Below, one piece after another: positions 19,029 to 27,570 of a DNA stretch of 64,000 nucleotides (position 1 is the first letter of the stretch; the number at the start of each line of letters is the position of its first letter). This DNA is from Bacteroidota bacterium (GTDB lineage Bacteria > Bacteroidota > Bacteroidia > M30B66). A program made the translations under genes and the position numbers. The notes below the pieces were generated by a model. It saw only the letters and a list, made by a program, of their open reading frames with translations. It searched no databases and was not told the origin of the DNA. The DNA is taken from contig JAIXYK010000049.1 in NCBI GenBank assembly GCA_027490225.1, positions 1 to 64,000 on the forward strand. The letters run 5' to 3'.

Positions 19029-21077
19029 ATGAAAATCTTTCAAAAAGCGAATTGTTTACTATTACTTTTTGCCCTCAGCAGTGTTAGTCTTCAGGCGCAA
19101 ACAGGATCGAAAAAGAGCACCTCAACTTCTACTAACAAGAAAACAAACATAGTTCCTCCTCCTCCACCAACAGTTGAGATAGTTGACCCAGTTTTAATGA
19201 CAGTAGGAGGCGACCCTGTAACTAAGGGAGAATTCGAAAGTATCTACAGAAAAAACAATCAAAAAGACACAAAGAGTGATAGAAAAGCACTTGAAGAATA
19301 TTTGGAATTATTTACAAATTTTAAATTAAAAGTAAAAGCTGCTAAAGACGCTGGAAAAGATACAGTTAAAGCGTTTCAAAACGAATTGAAGGGCTATCGT
19401 AAGCAACTTGCACAGCCATATTTAACTGACAAAGATGTAAATGATAAGTTAATAAATGAAGCATATGAACGCATGAAAAAGGATGTTCGTGCTAGTCATA
19501 TTTTGATTAAATTAGGTTCAGATCCTTCCCCGAAAGATACACTTATCGCATTTAACAAGATTATGGGACTGCGCAATAGAGTGCTAAAAGGAGAAGACTT
19601 TGGGGTTCTTGCTTCAGCAAATTCTGATGACCCATCTGCAAAGCAAAATGCAGGAGATTTAGGATATTTTACTTCTATGATGATGGTTTATCCTTTTGAA
19701 AATGCAGCATATACTACACCTGTGGGCCAAATTTCAATGCCAGTGCGCACCAAGTTTGGATATCATATTTTAAAAGTTGTTGATACCAGAGACGCGCAAG
19801 GACAAGTTCATGTTGCTCATATCATGGTGAAAGTACCTGAAAACGCAAAGGATTCAGCAGTTGCTATTTCAAGAAAGAAAATTGAAGAAATTGCCGATAA
19901 GGTTAAAAAAGGTGAAGATTTTGCAAGTTTAGCCTCGAACTTTTCTGATGACAGAACTTCAGGAAAAAACGGAGGACAATTACCTTGGTTTGGAACTGGA
20001 AAAATGGTTCCTGACTTCGAAAAAGCAGCATTTGACTTAAAGAAAGATGGTGATGTTTCTTCAATTATTCAAACTCAATACGGATTTCATATCATTAAAA
20101 GATTAGAGAGAAAAGGTGTGCAAGCATTTGATGAGGTAAAAGCAGAATTAAAGCAAAAAGTATCCAAAGATTCAAGGTCTCAAGTAAGTCGCAATTCTGT
20201 AATCTCTAAAATTAAAGCTGAAAACAGTTTTAAAGAAGACCCTAAGGCTTTAATCGAATTAATTTCAAAAGTTGATACAAGCTATTACAATGGCAAATGG
20301 AAGGCTGAAAGCGCAGCAGGTTTAACAAAGCCTTTGTTTAACTTAGGGGATGTTACTTTTACTCAGCAAGATTTAGCAAAATTTATTTCTGAAAATCAAA
20401 GCAAACAATCTAAAGAAAGCAGTTTAGATGGACTTGTAAGAAAAGCTTATGATGCCTGGAAGGATGATAAAATTATTGCTTTTGAAGATGCTAAATTAGA
20501 ATCTAAATACCAAGATTTCCGCCTGTTAATGCAGGAGTATCGTGATGGAATTTTGCTTTTTGAGATTACAGACGAAAATGTATGGTCAAAAGCGCTTAAA
20601 GATAGCGCGGGAATGGCCGGTTTTTATGAGAATAACAAATTGAATTACATGTGGGGCGATCGCTTAGAAGCCGTTATTTACAAAGCAAAAGATTTGAAAA
20701 TAGCAAAAGAAAGCCGCAAACTAGTTGATAAAAAAATTAAGAAAGGAACTTCAATAGAAGAAATTACTAAAAAAGTAAACGCTTCCTCTCAATTGAACTT
20801 ACAAGTAGAAGAGGGCGTTTTCTCAAAAGGAGACAATGAAACAATCGATAAAATTACTTGGATAGAAGGTGTTTCACCAGATATTATCAATCCTGATGGT
20901 TCAGTTACTTTTGTAGAGGTTAAAAAGAAAATGGCTCCTATGCCTAAGTCAATTTCAGAAGCCAGAGGCTTAATTACTGCCGATTATCAAACTTTCTTAG
21001 AGAAAGAATGGATAGAACAACTCAAAAAGAAGTATACAGTAAATGTTAACCGTGCTGTTTTTGATACCATCCAGTAA
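19029..21077 (+). CDS. Periplasmic peptidylprolyl isomerase with two parvulin domains
   Basis: 682 residues with signal peptide MKIFQKANCLLLLFALSSVSLQAQ. A Pro-rich spacer (PPPPPTVEIVDP) and a SurA-like N-terminal helical region are followed by two PpiC domains: about 152-255 (ASHILIKLG ... NAGDLGYF ... GYHILKV) and about 260-360 (VAHIMVKVP ... GQLPWFG ... GFHIIKR). The C-terminal third is a chaperone-like extension. It should help outer-membrane and secreted proteins fold in the periplasm. A terminator separates it from the next gene. Confidence 0.9.
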   Translation: MKIFQKANCLLLLFALSSVSLQAQTGSKKSTSTSTNKKTNIVPPPPPTVEIVDPVLMTVGGDPVTKGEFESIYRKNNQKDTKSDRKALEEYLELFTNFKLKVKAAKDAGKDTVKAFQNELKGYRKQLAQPYLTDKDVNDKLINEAYERMKKDVRASHILIKLGSDPSPKDTLIAFNKIMGLRNRVLKGEDFGVLASANSDDPSAKQNAGDLGYFTSMMMVYPFENAAYTTPVGQISMPVRTKFGYHILKVVDTRDAQGQVHVAHIMVKVPENAKDSAVAISRKKIEEIADKVKKGEDFASLASNFSDDRTSGKNGGQLPWFGTGKMVPDFEKAAFDLKKDGDVSSIIQTQYGFHIIKRLERKGVQAFDEVKAELKQKVSKDSRSQVSRNSVISKIKAENSFKEDPKALIELISKVDTSYYNGKWKAESAAGLTKPLFNLGDVTFTQQDLAKFISENQSKQSKESSLDGLVRKAYDAWKDDKIIAFEDAKLESKYQDFRLLMQEYRDGILLFEITDENVWSKALKDSAGMAGFYENNKLNYMWGDRLEAVIYKAKDLKIAKESRKLVDKKIKKGTSIEEITKKVNASSQLNLQVEEGVFSKGDNETIDKITWIEGVSPDIINPDGSVTFVEVKKKMAPMPKSISEARGLITADYQTFLEKEWIEQLKKKYTVNVNRAVFDTIQ

Positions 21078-21096
21078 GAAGTAAATTTTTTATAAC

Positions 21097-21135
21097 GCCC
21101 GTTTTGCTATTATGGCTTAACGGGCTTATTTTTTT
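21097..21135 (+). terminator. Terminator after the first parvulin gene
   Basis: GCCCGTT at 21097-21103 pairs with AACGGGC at 21119-21125, followed by TTATTTTTTT. Confidence 0.8.
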
Positions 21136-21173
21136 AAACCTTGTGATAATTTGTAGCTTGCAAAAAAATATTA

Positions 21174-22016
21174 ATGCGTAATCTTATCATTTTTATTTCT
21201 ATAAGTTTAAGCTATTCTTGCGGCGGTAAAGACCCTAAGGAAAATGCTGTTGCTAGGGTATATGATAATTTTTTATATCAATCAGATTTAAAAGGTGCGG
21301 TACCTTATGGAACATCACCAAAAGATAGTGCAGCGCTTGTGGAAGAGTTTATTAACACTTGGACAAAGAAACAATTAGTGCTTAGAAAAGCCGAATCAAA
21401 TTTAACAGAAGAGCAAAAAGATGTAGAAAAGCAGTTAGAAGATTACAGGGCTTCGCTTATTATTTTTTCTTACGAAAGGGAATTGGTTAGACAAAAATTA
21501 GATACAGTAGTTTCAGATTTAGAAATTGAAAAGTATTATACCTCAAATCCTGCTAACTTTGAACTGAAAAATAATATCATTCGTCTTCGGTATGTTAAGA
21601 TTCCGATTAAAACACCCAATAAAGATAAGGTTAAAACATGGTTTAATGGAACCAGCTCAGCCGACAGAAATAAGCTAGAACAATACTGTAAATTGTATGC
21701 CGTTAACTACCTGCTCGATGATACTAATTGGCTTTTATATGAAGATGTTTTAAAAGAAATACCCTTAAATAATTATCCTATTGAGCAATTAAAAAATGGA
21801 AAAAAAAGTTTTGAACTCAATGATAATGATTATCATTATATTGTTAACGTAACTGGCTTTATGGTAAAAGAATCGAGTGCACCATTAAGTTTCGAAAAAG
21901 AAAGTATCAGAAATAGAATACTCAACAAAAGAAAAATTCAACTTGTGCAAAAAATGCAAATAGATGCATATAACGACGCCCTAAACAATAACGACATTGA
22001 AACATTTAAAAAGTAA
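21174..22016 (+). CDS. SurA-N-like lipoprotein without a parvulin domain
   Basis: 280 residues; lipobox SLSYSC gives a lipidated C16. The sequence after it (ARVYDNFLYQSDL ... SAALVEEFINTWTKKQLVLRKAE) looks like the helical N-terminal chaperone region of SurA/PpiD proteins, but I see no HIL...G..GFH parvulin signature. It lies between two true parvulin genes and overlaps the next by 20 bases, so it probably belongs to the same outer-membrane assembly job. Confidence 0.75.
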   Translation: MRNLIIFISISLSYSCGGKDPKENAVARVYDNFLYQSDLKGAVPYGTSPKDSAALVEEFINTWTKKQLVLRKAESNLTEEQKDVEKQLEDYRASLIIFSYERELVRQKLDTVVSDLEIEKYYTSNPANFELKNNIIRLRYVKIPIKTPNKDKVKTWFNGTSSADRNKLEQYCKLYAVNYLLDDTNWLLYEDVLKEIPLNNYPIEQLKNGKKSFELNDNDYHYIVNVTGFMVKESSAPLSFEKESIRNRILNKRKIQLVQKMQIDAYNDALNNNDIETFKK

Positions 22017-23349
22017 TCCTTTATTATTTATTCTTTTTGCACTCGCTCTCCAGCTAAAAGTAAATGCACAACCAGTTGTAATTGATAAAATAGTTGCAGT
22101 TGTAGGAGATAAAGCTATTTTATTTTCAGACGTAGAAGCGCAGGCTTTGCAAATGCAAGCGCAATCTGGTGTTAGCGATTCAACAATTCGTTGTAACGTT
22201 TTAGAAGATATTATCATTCAGAAACTATTGTTAAATCAGGCGGAAAAAGATTCTGTTACTGTTTCAGATGAGCAAGTGGATGCAGAATTAAACAAGAAAA
22301 TTAGGTATTTCGTAAATCAAATTGGGTCTGTAGAAAAATTAGAAGCTTATTTGGGAAAGTCAATTATTAAAATTAAGGATGATTTTAAAGAAAGAATCCG
22401 AGATCAGCTTGTTGTGCAACAAATGCAATCAAAAATTGCCGGCGATTTGAAAGTAACTCCAGCCGAAGTTAAAACGTACTTCGATAATATTCCTCAAGAT
22501 AGTTTACCCTTAATTGAAAGTGAAATACAAGTTGCCCAGATTCTCAAAAAACCTCCGGTAAATGAAGTGGAGAGGCAACGCGTAAAAAGAGAATTGATGG
22601 ATATTAAACGAAAAATAGCTGATGGAAAATCTTTTGCTTCTATGGCCGCTTTTTATTCAGAAGACCCAGGTTCTGCTGTAAAAGGAGGTGACCTCGGTTT
22701 TGTTGGAAGAGGAGAAATGGTACCTGAGTTTGAAGCTGCTGCATTTGCGCTGAAAGGCAAAGAAATTTCTGATGTAATAGAAACTACGTATGGTTTTCAT
22801 ATTATTCAATTAATAGAAAGAAGAGGAGAAACAATTAATGTGAGGCATATTTTAATGAGTCCTAAAGCTTCAGGGAGTGATTTAGATAAAGCAAGAATTA
22901 AACTCGATAGTGTTGCAGCTTTGATTCAAGCTGGAAGTATCACTTTTGAAGAAGCTGCCGCTAAATATTCAGATGATGTGGATACAAAATTTAACGGAGG
23001 TTTACTCGTAAATCCAGCAACAGGTTCCACCTGGTTTGAAGTTTCACAAATGGACCAGAGCTTATTTTTTATTGTAGACAAACAAAAAGTAAATGAGGTT
23101 TCAGATCCTTCACTTGTAAGAGTTGGTGAAAAGAAAGAATCTTATCGTTTGGTTTCCTTAAAGGCAAGAACAAATCCTCACCGGGCGAATTTAAAAGACG
23201 ATTACCAAAAAATTCAGCAAGCTGCCGAAGCCGAAAAGAAAGATAAACAAGTAAGAAATTGGATCAATAGAAAAAGACAGTCATTTTATATTAAAATTGA
23301 CAAAGAGTTTTCAGATTGTCCCTTTGATAATCCATGGGTTACCCCTTAA
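21997..23349 (+). CDS. surA: SurA-type periplasmic chaperone, two parvulin domains
   Basis: 450 residues. The start is a TTG at 21997, inside the previous gene; it is the only start that keeps the signal peptide (MKHLKSNPLLFILFALALQLKVNAQ). The SurA N-terminal domain (IVAVVGDKAILFSDVEAQALQ) is followed by parvulin domains at about 173-275 (VAQILKKPP ... GGDLGFVGRGEMVPEFEAAAF ... YGFHIIQLIERRG) and about 281-380 (VRHILMSPK). It should guide beta-barrel proteins to the outer membrane. The TTG start and overlap suggest translational coupling. Confidence 0.88.
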   Translation: MKHLKSNPLLFILFALALQLKVNAQPVVIDKIVAVVGDKAILFSDVEAQALQMQAQSGVSDSTIRCNVLEDIIIQKLLLNQAEKDSVTVSDEQVDAELNKKIRYFVNQIGSVEKLEAYLGKSIIKIKDDFKERIRDQLVVQQMQSKIAGDLKVTPAEVKTYFDNIPQDSLPLIESEIQVAQILKKPPVNEVERQRVKRELMDIKRKIADGKSFASMAAFYSEDPGSAVKGGDLGFVGRGEMVPEFEAAAFALKGKEISDVIETTYGFHIIQLIERRGETINVRHILMSPKASGSDLDKARIKLDSVAALIQAGSITFEEAAAKYSDDVDTKFNGGLLVNPATGSTWFEVSQMDQSLFFIVDKQKVNEVSDPSLVRVGEKKESYRLVSLKARTNPHRANLKDDYQKIQQAAEAEKKDKQVRNWINRKRQSFYIKIDKEFSDCPFDNPWVTP

Positions 23350-23369
23350 TTTAGCAACAAAATATTTTC

Positions 23370-24341
23370 ATGCGAACATTTCAATCAGATGTAGAAGCCA
23401 TCGACAACCTTAAAGACGCTTACCAACGCTTACAAAACGAAATTGGTAAAGTAATAATCGGACAAGATGATGTAGTTAAAGATGTAATTATTTCAATATT
23501 CAGTCGAGGTCACTGTTTATTGGTGGGTGTTCCCGGTTTAGCTAAAACTTTATTGGTTACCACTATTTCAAGAGTTTTAGGTCTAGATTATAACAGAATT
23601 CAGTTTACTCCCGATTTAATGCCTTCTGATATTATTGGAACAGAAATCCTTGATGAAAACAGACAATTCCGTTTTATAAAAGGACCATTATTTGCCAATA
23701 TTATTTTAGCAGATGAGATCAACAGAACTCCTCCAAAAACCCAGGCAGCATTGCTTGAAGCGATGCAGGAAAAAGCTGTTACAGCTGCTGGAAAACGATA
23801 TGAACTTGGAAAACCGTTCTTTGTTTTAGCAACTCAAAATCCTATTGAACAGGAAGGTACATATGCTTTACCAGAAGCTCAATTAGACCGTTTTATGTTC
23901 AATATTTGGGTAGATTATCCTACTTACGAAAATGAGTTATTGGTAGTTAAAAGCACTACTTCCGACGACAAAACCGAACTGAAATCAATCTTAAACGCTG
24001 AAGAAATTCTATATTTTCAGGAACTTGTTCGCCGCATTCCAATTTCAGATAAAGTATTAGAATATGCCGTAAAATTGGCTGTAAAAACCCGTCCAAATTC
24101 TGAGCATGCTCCCGAAGTAGTTAAAAAATACTTGGCCTGGGGTGCTGGTCCTCGTGCTTCACAGTTTCTGGTGTTAGGAGCAAAATGCCATGCAGCAATT
24201 AAAGGAAAATATTCCCCCGATATTGAAGATGTAAATGCCGTTGCAACTGCAATTTTACGTCACAGAGTTATTCGAAATTACAAGGCTGAAGCCGAAGGCT
24301 TAAATGTAGACAGTATCATCAAGCAATTAATGACTAACTAA
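23370..24341 (+). CDS. MoxR-family AAA+ ATPase
   Basis: 323 residues. Walker A GVPGLAKT at 53-60, Walker B IILADEINRTPP (about 112-123), sensor motif ATQNPIEQEGTYALPEAQLDRF, and the C-terminal lid domain. MoxR ATPases act as chaperones, usually with DUF58 and von Willebrand proteins encoded downstream. Here none follows: the gene ends at a strong terminator. It starts 20 bases after the SurA-like gene and is probably cotranscribed with it. Confidence 0.92.
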   Translation: MRTFQSDVEAIDNLKDAYQRLQNEIGKVIIGQDDVVKDVIISIFSRGHCLLVGVPGLAKTLLVTTISRVLGLDYNRIQFTPDLMPSDIIGTEILDENRQFRFIKGPLFANIILADEINRTPPKTQAALLEAMQEKAVTAAGKRYELGKPFFVLATQNPIEQEGTYALPEAQLDRFMFNIWVDYPTYENELLVVKSTTSDDKTELKSILNAEEILYFQELVRRIPISDKVLEYAVKLAVKTRPNSEHAPEVVKKYLAWGAGPRASQFLVLGAKCHAAIKGKYSPDIEDVNAVATAILRHRVIRNYKAEAEGLNVDSIIKQLMTN

Positions 24342-24367
24342 ACACCCTTTCAGTAATAATTGAAAAA

Positions 24368-24408
24368 GGGAATAATTAATTCGAAAAAATTAATTATTCC
24401 CTTTTTTT
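24368..24408 (+). terminator. Strong terminator after moxR
   Basis: A perfect 14-bp stem, GGGAATAATTAATT (24368-24381) with its complement at 24388-24401, a CGAAAA loop, then seven T. Confidence 0.92.
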
Positions 24409-24423
24409 ATTCCTCTTCTCTCT

Positions 24424-24503
24424 CTCCCCTTTCCCCTTTATACTTTGTACTTTGTACTTTATACTTTGTACTTTCTACTTTGTACTTTCTACTTTGTACT
24501 TTC
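24424..24503 (-). repeat. Heptamer array, GAAAGTA family, after the gap stop codon
   Basis: Nine consecutive 7-base units TACTTTN (N is G, A or C) run from 24441 to 24503, preceded by degenerate pyrimidine units from about 24424. On the minus strand, the sense strand of gap, the units read NAAAGTA and begin 6 bases after the gap stop. A similar array follows tadA at 56375. Confidence 0.85.
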
Positions 24504-24509
24504 TACTGT

Positions 24510-25985
24510 TTAATAGTAAGTCAACCTTATTACATTGCTCAAGTACTTCGCATATCTTATAACTTGTCTTGTGTAACCATATTCGTTGTCGTACCATACA
24601 TATAATACAATCGACTTTCCGTCTCCACTAACTAGCGTTGCAGGAGAATCAACTATAGAAGCACAAGGGTTTCCAACTAAATCGCTTGATACCAATTCTT
24701 GAGAAACTGAAAATTGAATTTGTTCTACCAATTCACCATGCAATGCTGCATTACGTAAAACACTGTTTACATCTGTTACATTTGTTTTAGTTTCTACCTG
24801 TAAATTCAAGATAGCCAACGAAACATTTGGTGTTGGTACACGCACAGAATTAGAAGTAAACAGTCCTGCCAATTCAGGAATTACTTTAGCGACTGCGCTT
24901 CCTGCACCTGTTTCTGTAATTACCATGTTCAAGGCAGCAGAACGACCACGTCTGTATTTCTTGTGGTAATTGTCAAGTAAATTTTGGTCATTCGTGTAAG
25001 AGTGTATGGTTTCAATGTGACCAGTAGTAATTCCCAAATTCTTGCTAATCACTTTAATTACAGGAACAATTGCATTGGTAGTGCATGATGCCGCAGAAAA
25101 AACATTCTCTGTTTCCCTATCAACAGCTTCTTGATTCACACCGTAAACTACATTTGGAATGTCTCCTTTTCCAGGAGCAGTAAGCAATACTTTTGAAATT
25201 CCTTTCGACTTTAAATGTTCTGAAAGACCATTTCTATCTCTTGTAACACCAGTGTTATCTATCAACAAAGCATCGAAAATCCCAAAACTCTCATAATCAA
25301 TTGTTGCAGGGTTTTCTGCAGCAATCATTTTCACCATATGACCATTAATTATCAATGCTTTATTTTCAAAATCTTCGATAATAGTTCCTGGAAAAGGACC
25401 ATGTACCGAATCTTGTCTTAACAAAGAAGCTCTTTTTGTAATATCTTCATCAGAATTACTTCTTGTAACAATTGCGCGCAACCTTAATTGCTCACCTTTA
25501 CCTGCTTGAGAAATTAATTCTCTTGCAGCAATTCTTCCAATTCTTCCAAAACCATATAAAACCACATCTTTAGGTTTTAATACCCTTTTATCTTTGCCTA
25601 AAAAGTTACCAAGTTTTTCAATTATAAACTGAGATGCTGTAGCGTATGCTGCCTTTTCATTCAACCATTCAGTAGCTAATCTTCCTAAATCTATTCGAGA
25701 AGGAGCAAATTCCATAGAAGCAATTTCTTTTGCCAATAACAAAGAATCCTGAATGTTGATTGGCTTTCCTACTACATTTCCTGCATAATTATGTAAATTA
25801 AGAATCTCACTCGCACTTCTATCTACCAACTGATTTCTAAAAATTACCAATTCTATGCTTTTATCGAACCATAACAAACCTGTAGTGTTTATTAGTTCAA
25901 TGGCTGCTTTTTCATCTTTAATCCATTCCGTAAGTTCTGCTTCGTAAGCTTTTGAAGCATCATTTGCATTATCTGAAGTTGTCAT
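24510..25985 (-). CDS. gap: Glyceraldehyde-3-phosphate dehydrogenase, long form
   Basis: 491 residues, about 150 more than the classical enzyme. The Rossmann motif GFGRIGR starts at 145, so the extra length is an N-terminal helical extension. Catalytic C301 is in SAASCTTNAIVPVIK; the substrate site HSYTNDQNLLDN and the C-terminal WYDNEYGYTRQV are intact. It catalyses the NAD(P)-dependent conversion of glyceraldehyde-3-phosphate to 1,3-bisphosphoglycerate, in glycolysis or gluconeogenesis. Long GAPDHs of this kind are common in Bacteroidota. Monocistronic. Confidence 0.93.
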   Translation of the reverse strand: MTTSDNANDASKAYEAELTEWIKDEKAAIELINTTGLLWFDKSIELVIFRNQLVDRSASEILNLHNYAGNVVGKPINIQDSLLLAKEIASMEFAPSRIDLGRLATEWLNEKAAYATASQFIIEKLGNFLGKDKRVLKPKDVVLYGFGRIGRIAARELISQAGKGEQLRLRAIVTRSNSDEDITKRASLLRQDSVHGPFPGTIIEDFENKALIINGHMVKMIAAENPATIDYESFGIFDALLIDNTGVTRDRNGLSEHLKSKGISKVLLTAPGKGDIPNVVYGVNQEAVDRETENVFSAASCTTNAIVPVIKVISKNLGITTGHIETIHSYTNDQNLLDNYHKKYRRGRSAALNMVITETGAGSAVAKVIPELAGLFTSNSVRVPTPNVSLAILNLQVETKTNVTDVNSVLRNAALHGELVEQIQFSVSQELVSSDLVGNPCASIVDSPATLVSGDGKSIVLYVWYDNEYGYTRQVIRYAKYLSNVIRLTYY

Positions 25986-26018
25986 AAATTGAATAGGGTT
26001 TTGTTGACATTAGAGCCG

Positions 26019-26026
26019 CGAAATTA
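26019..26026 (-). promoter_or_regulatory. Probable -7 element of gap
   Basis: Minus strand reads TAATTTCG, a variant of TAnnTTTG, about 33 bases before the gap start. Confidence 0.45.
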
Positions 26027-26070
26027 GCTAAAAACCCTTATTTATAGCACCAATCTATCAAATTTAATTT

Positions 26071-26146
26071 TGGGTGCACTCCAAAGGAGCCGGGTGCTCC
26101 GCCATAGCTCCTACGGAGGCTATTTGCGTCGCCCCCTTGCACAGCA
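26071..26146. repeat. GC-rich structured intergenic element
   Basis: A GC-rich stretch in AT-rich surroundings, with two hairpins: GGAGC-CGGGT-GCTCC (26086-26100) and ATAGCTCC-TAC-GGAGGCTAT (26104-26122, one bulge). It then ends in a GC-rich tail. It lies between the gap promoter and the 3' end of the DsbA-family gene. It does not look coding. I believe similar sequences recur in Bacteroidota intergenic regions, but could not check. Confidence 0.6.
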
Positions 26147-26176
26147 TTTTAGTAGAAATTGAAGATTTAGTAAAAC

Positions 26177-26809
26177 CTAATCTTTGATTTGCATTTCTTT
26201 GGCACTTTCTAGCCTTTTCTCTAAATCCGAGAAAGTTGTGTATCCATTGCTTATTGCAATTAGTGAATCTCCTCTGTTCAAAATTACAGCAGGGAAACCG
26301 GTAATTCCCCATTTTTGAGCTTGTTCAAATTCACTTGTTGCCATATTTTCGTAGCGCGGGTCTGCCATTTTTCTTCTGAATTCAACCTCATCTAAGTCGA
26401 ATGATTTTGCTACTTCGGCATAAGTATCCTCATTTTCAAGGTCTTTACCTGCAACAAAATATATTTGTTGAAGCGCATGTGCCAATTGTACTTGCTTATC
26501 TGGAAGCATTTCTTTTAAAATACATAAAGCAATTGCCGGAGTTAAAGAATTTTGAATTCTAACACCTAATTTCAATTGTCTTTTAAACTCTTCTCCAACT
26601 TTTACTCCTGTAGTTTTTTCTAAGCCGGGAATTGCTTTTTCAATATAACTAGCCATATTGCTCATTGGGCCAACTCGGCTTCCAGTTACCAATCCTCCAC
26701 TTATTACTGTAAACTTTAAGTCGGGATGTTTTTTATAAAACTCTTGCATTACAGGGCTAAAACCAAAACACCAGCCACACAGCACATCAAATACATATAT
26801 TATTTCCAT
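26177..26809 (-). CDS. DsbA-family thioredoxin-fold protein (FrnE-like)
   Basis: 210 residues without a signal peptide, so cytoplasmic. The redox motif C11-G-W-C14 sits at the end of the first strand (IIYVFDVLCGWCFGFSPVM); the helical insert and the cis-Pro region GITGFPAVIL follow. Fits the DsbA/FrnE group of dithiol oxidoreductases. The start lies 2 bases after the stop of the upstream barrel protein gene, so it is last in a minus-strand operon with waaA. Confidence 0.85.
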   Translation of the reverse strand: MEIIYVFDVLCGWCFGFSPVMQEFYKKHPDLKFTVISGGLVTGSRVGPMSNMASYIEKAIPGLEKTTGVKVGEEFKRQLKLGVRIQNSLTPAIALCILKEMLPDKQVQLAHALQQIYFVAGKDLENEDTYAEVAKSFDLDEVEFRRKMADPRYENMATSEFEQAQKWGITGFPAVILNRGDSLIAISNGYTTFSDLEKRLESAKEMQIKD

Positions 26810-26811
26810 GT

Positions 26812-27567
26812 TTATTTATTTTTATCTTTTGTAATTGTTTTATTTTTTCTCTTAGCTTTTTTTTCAGGGTCTTCGTGAAAAAAATATTTTACATCAAAAG
26901 TCAAATAGGCTCCATTTAAATTTCCAAAAACATTATTTATAACAGCATTGTTTTTTAAGTAGTCAATAGAAAAAGAATAAATTTCTTTGAATGGTCTGTT
27001 TAATGTGGTTCCTAAATAAAAATAGCCACTTTTTGTTGTTCTATACTCAACACCTAAATTCGCCAGTAATGACGGATTAATTAACAAGCTTCTTCCTGCA
27101 ACAATTCCATAATTATCATTTCCTCGTGCAATATCAGAAGGAAACATATTTATACAAATTCCAACCGCTGCATTCATAAACATTTTTTCGTTGAGTTTAA
27201 TAAATATTAATTGGCTAAACGGAATTTCATAAGCAACAATTTTGAAATTATCTTCTATGAGTAAATTTCCGGCAGACGCAATTTTCAATTTATAATTTCT
27301 TACCGCATAATTAATTCCGTATTCAAAAGAAAGATTTTTTTTATATCCTTTTCTTATTACCATTCCTCCCGAAAATCCTCTTCCAGGTCTTATTTCATGA
27401 GCAAAACCGCTATCAACTAAATTAATTGGCCCAGTTCCAAAAAAAGGAGAAGAATAAATAGGTTTAAATTGCAGTCCAACAGTACTTATTTTTTCTTGTG
27501 CATTATATTCATGCATTCCTGCTAAATTAAATAGCAAAAAGAATAATAAATATAAAAAGAATTTCAT
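26812..27567 (-). CDS. Probable outer-membrane beta-barrel protein
   Basis: 251 residues. Signal peptide MKFFLYLLFFLLFNLAGMHEYNAQ, then amphipathic strands (GFSGGMVIRKGYKKNLSFEYGINYAV, FYLGTTLNRPF, YLTFDVKYFF) and a lysine-rich C-terminal tail (KKAKRKNKTITKDKNK). No specific family recognised. It follows the Kdo transferase gene by 3 bases. Confidence 0.7.
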   Translation of the reverse strand: MKFFLYLLFFLLFNLAGMHEYNAQEKISTVGLQFKPIYSSPFFGTGPINLVDSGFAHEIRPGRGFSGGMVIRKGYKKNLSFEYGINYAVRNYKLKIASAGNLLIEDNFKIVAYEIPFSQLIFIKLNEKMFMNAAVGICINMFPSDIARGNDNYGIVAGRSLLINPSLLANLGVEYRTTKSGYFYLGTTLNRPFKEIYSFSIDYLKNNAVINNVFGNLNGAYLTFDVKYFFHEDPEKKAKRKNKTITKDKNK

Positions 27568-27570
27568 GTA

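Noticed and set aside
24424-24503. Heptamer array as a CRISPR
   Set aside because: Units are contiguous 7-mers with no spacers and no cas genes nearby.
24360-24605. 81-residue plus ORF with YFVLCTLYFVL repeats
   Set aside because: Consists of the moxR terminator and the heptamer array, then antisense of gap.
26064-26312. 82-residue minus ORF over the GC-rich element
   Set aside because: Out of frame with the DsbA-family gene and covers a hairpin-rich non-coding element.
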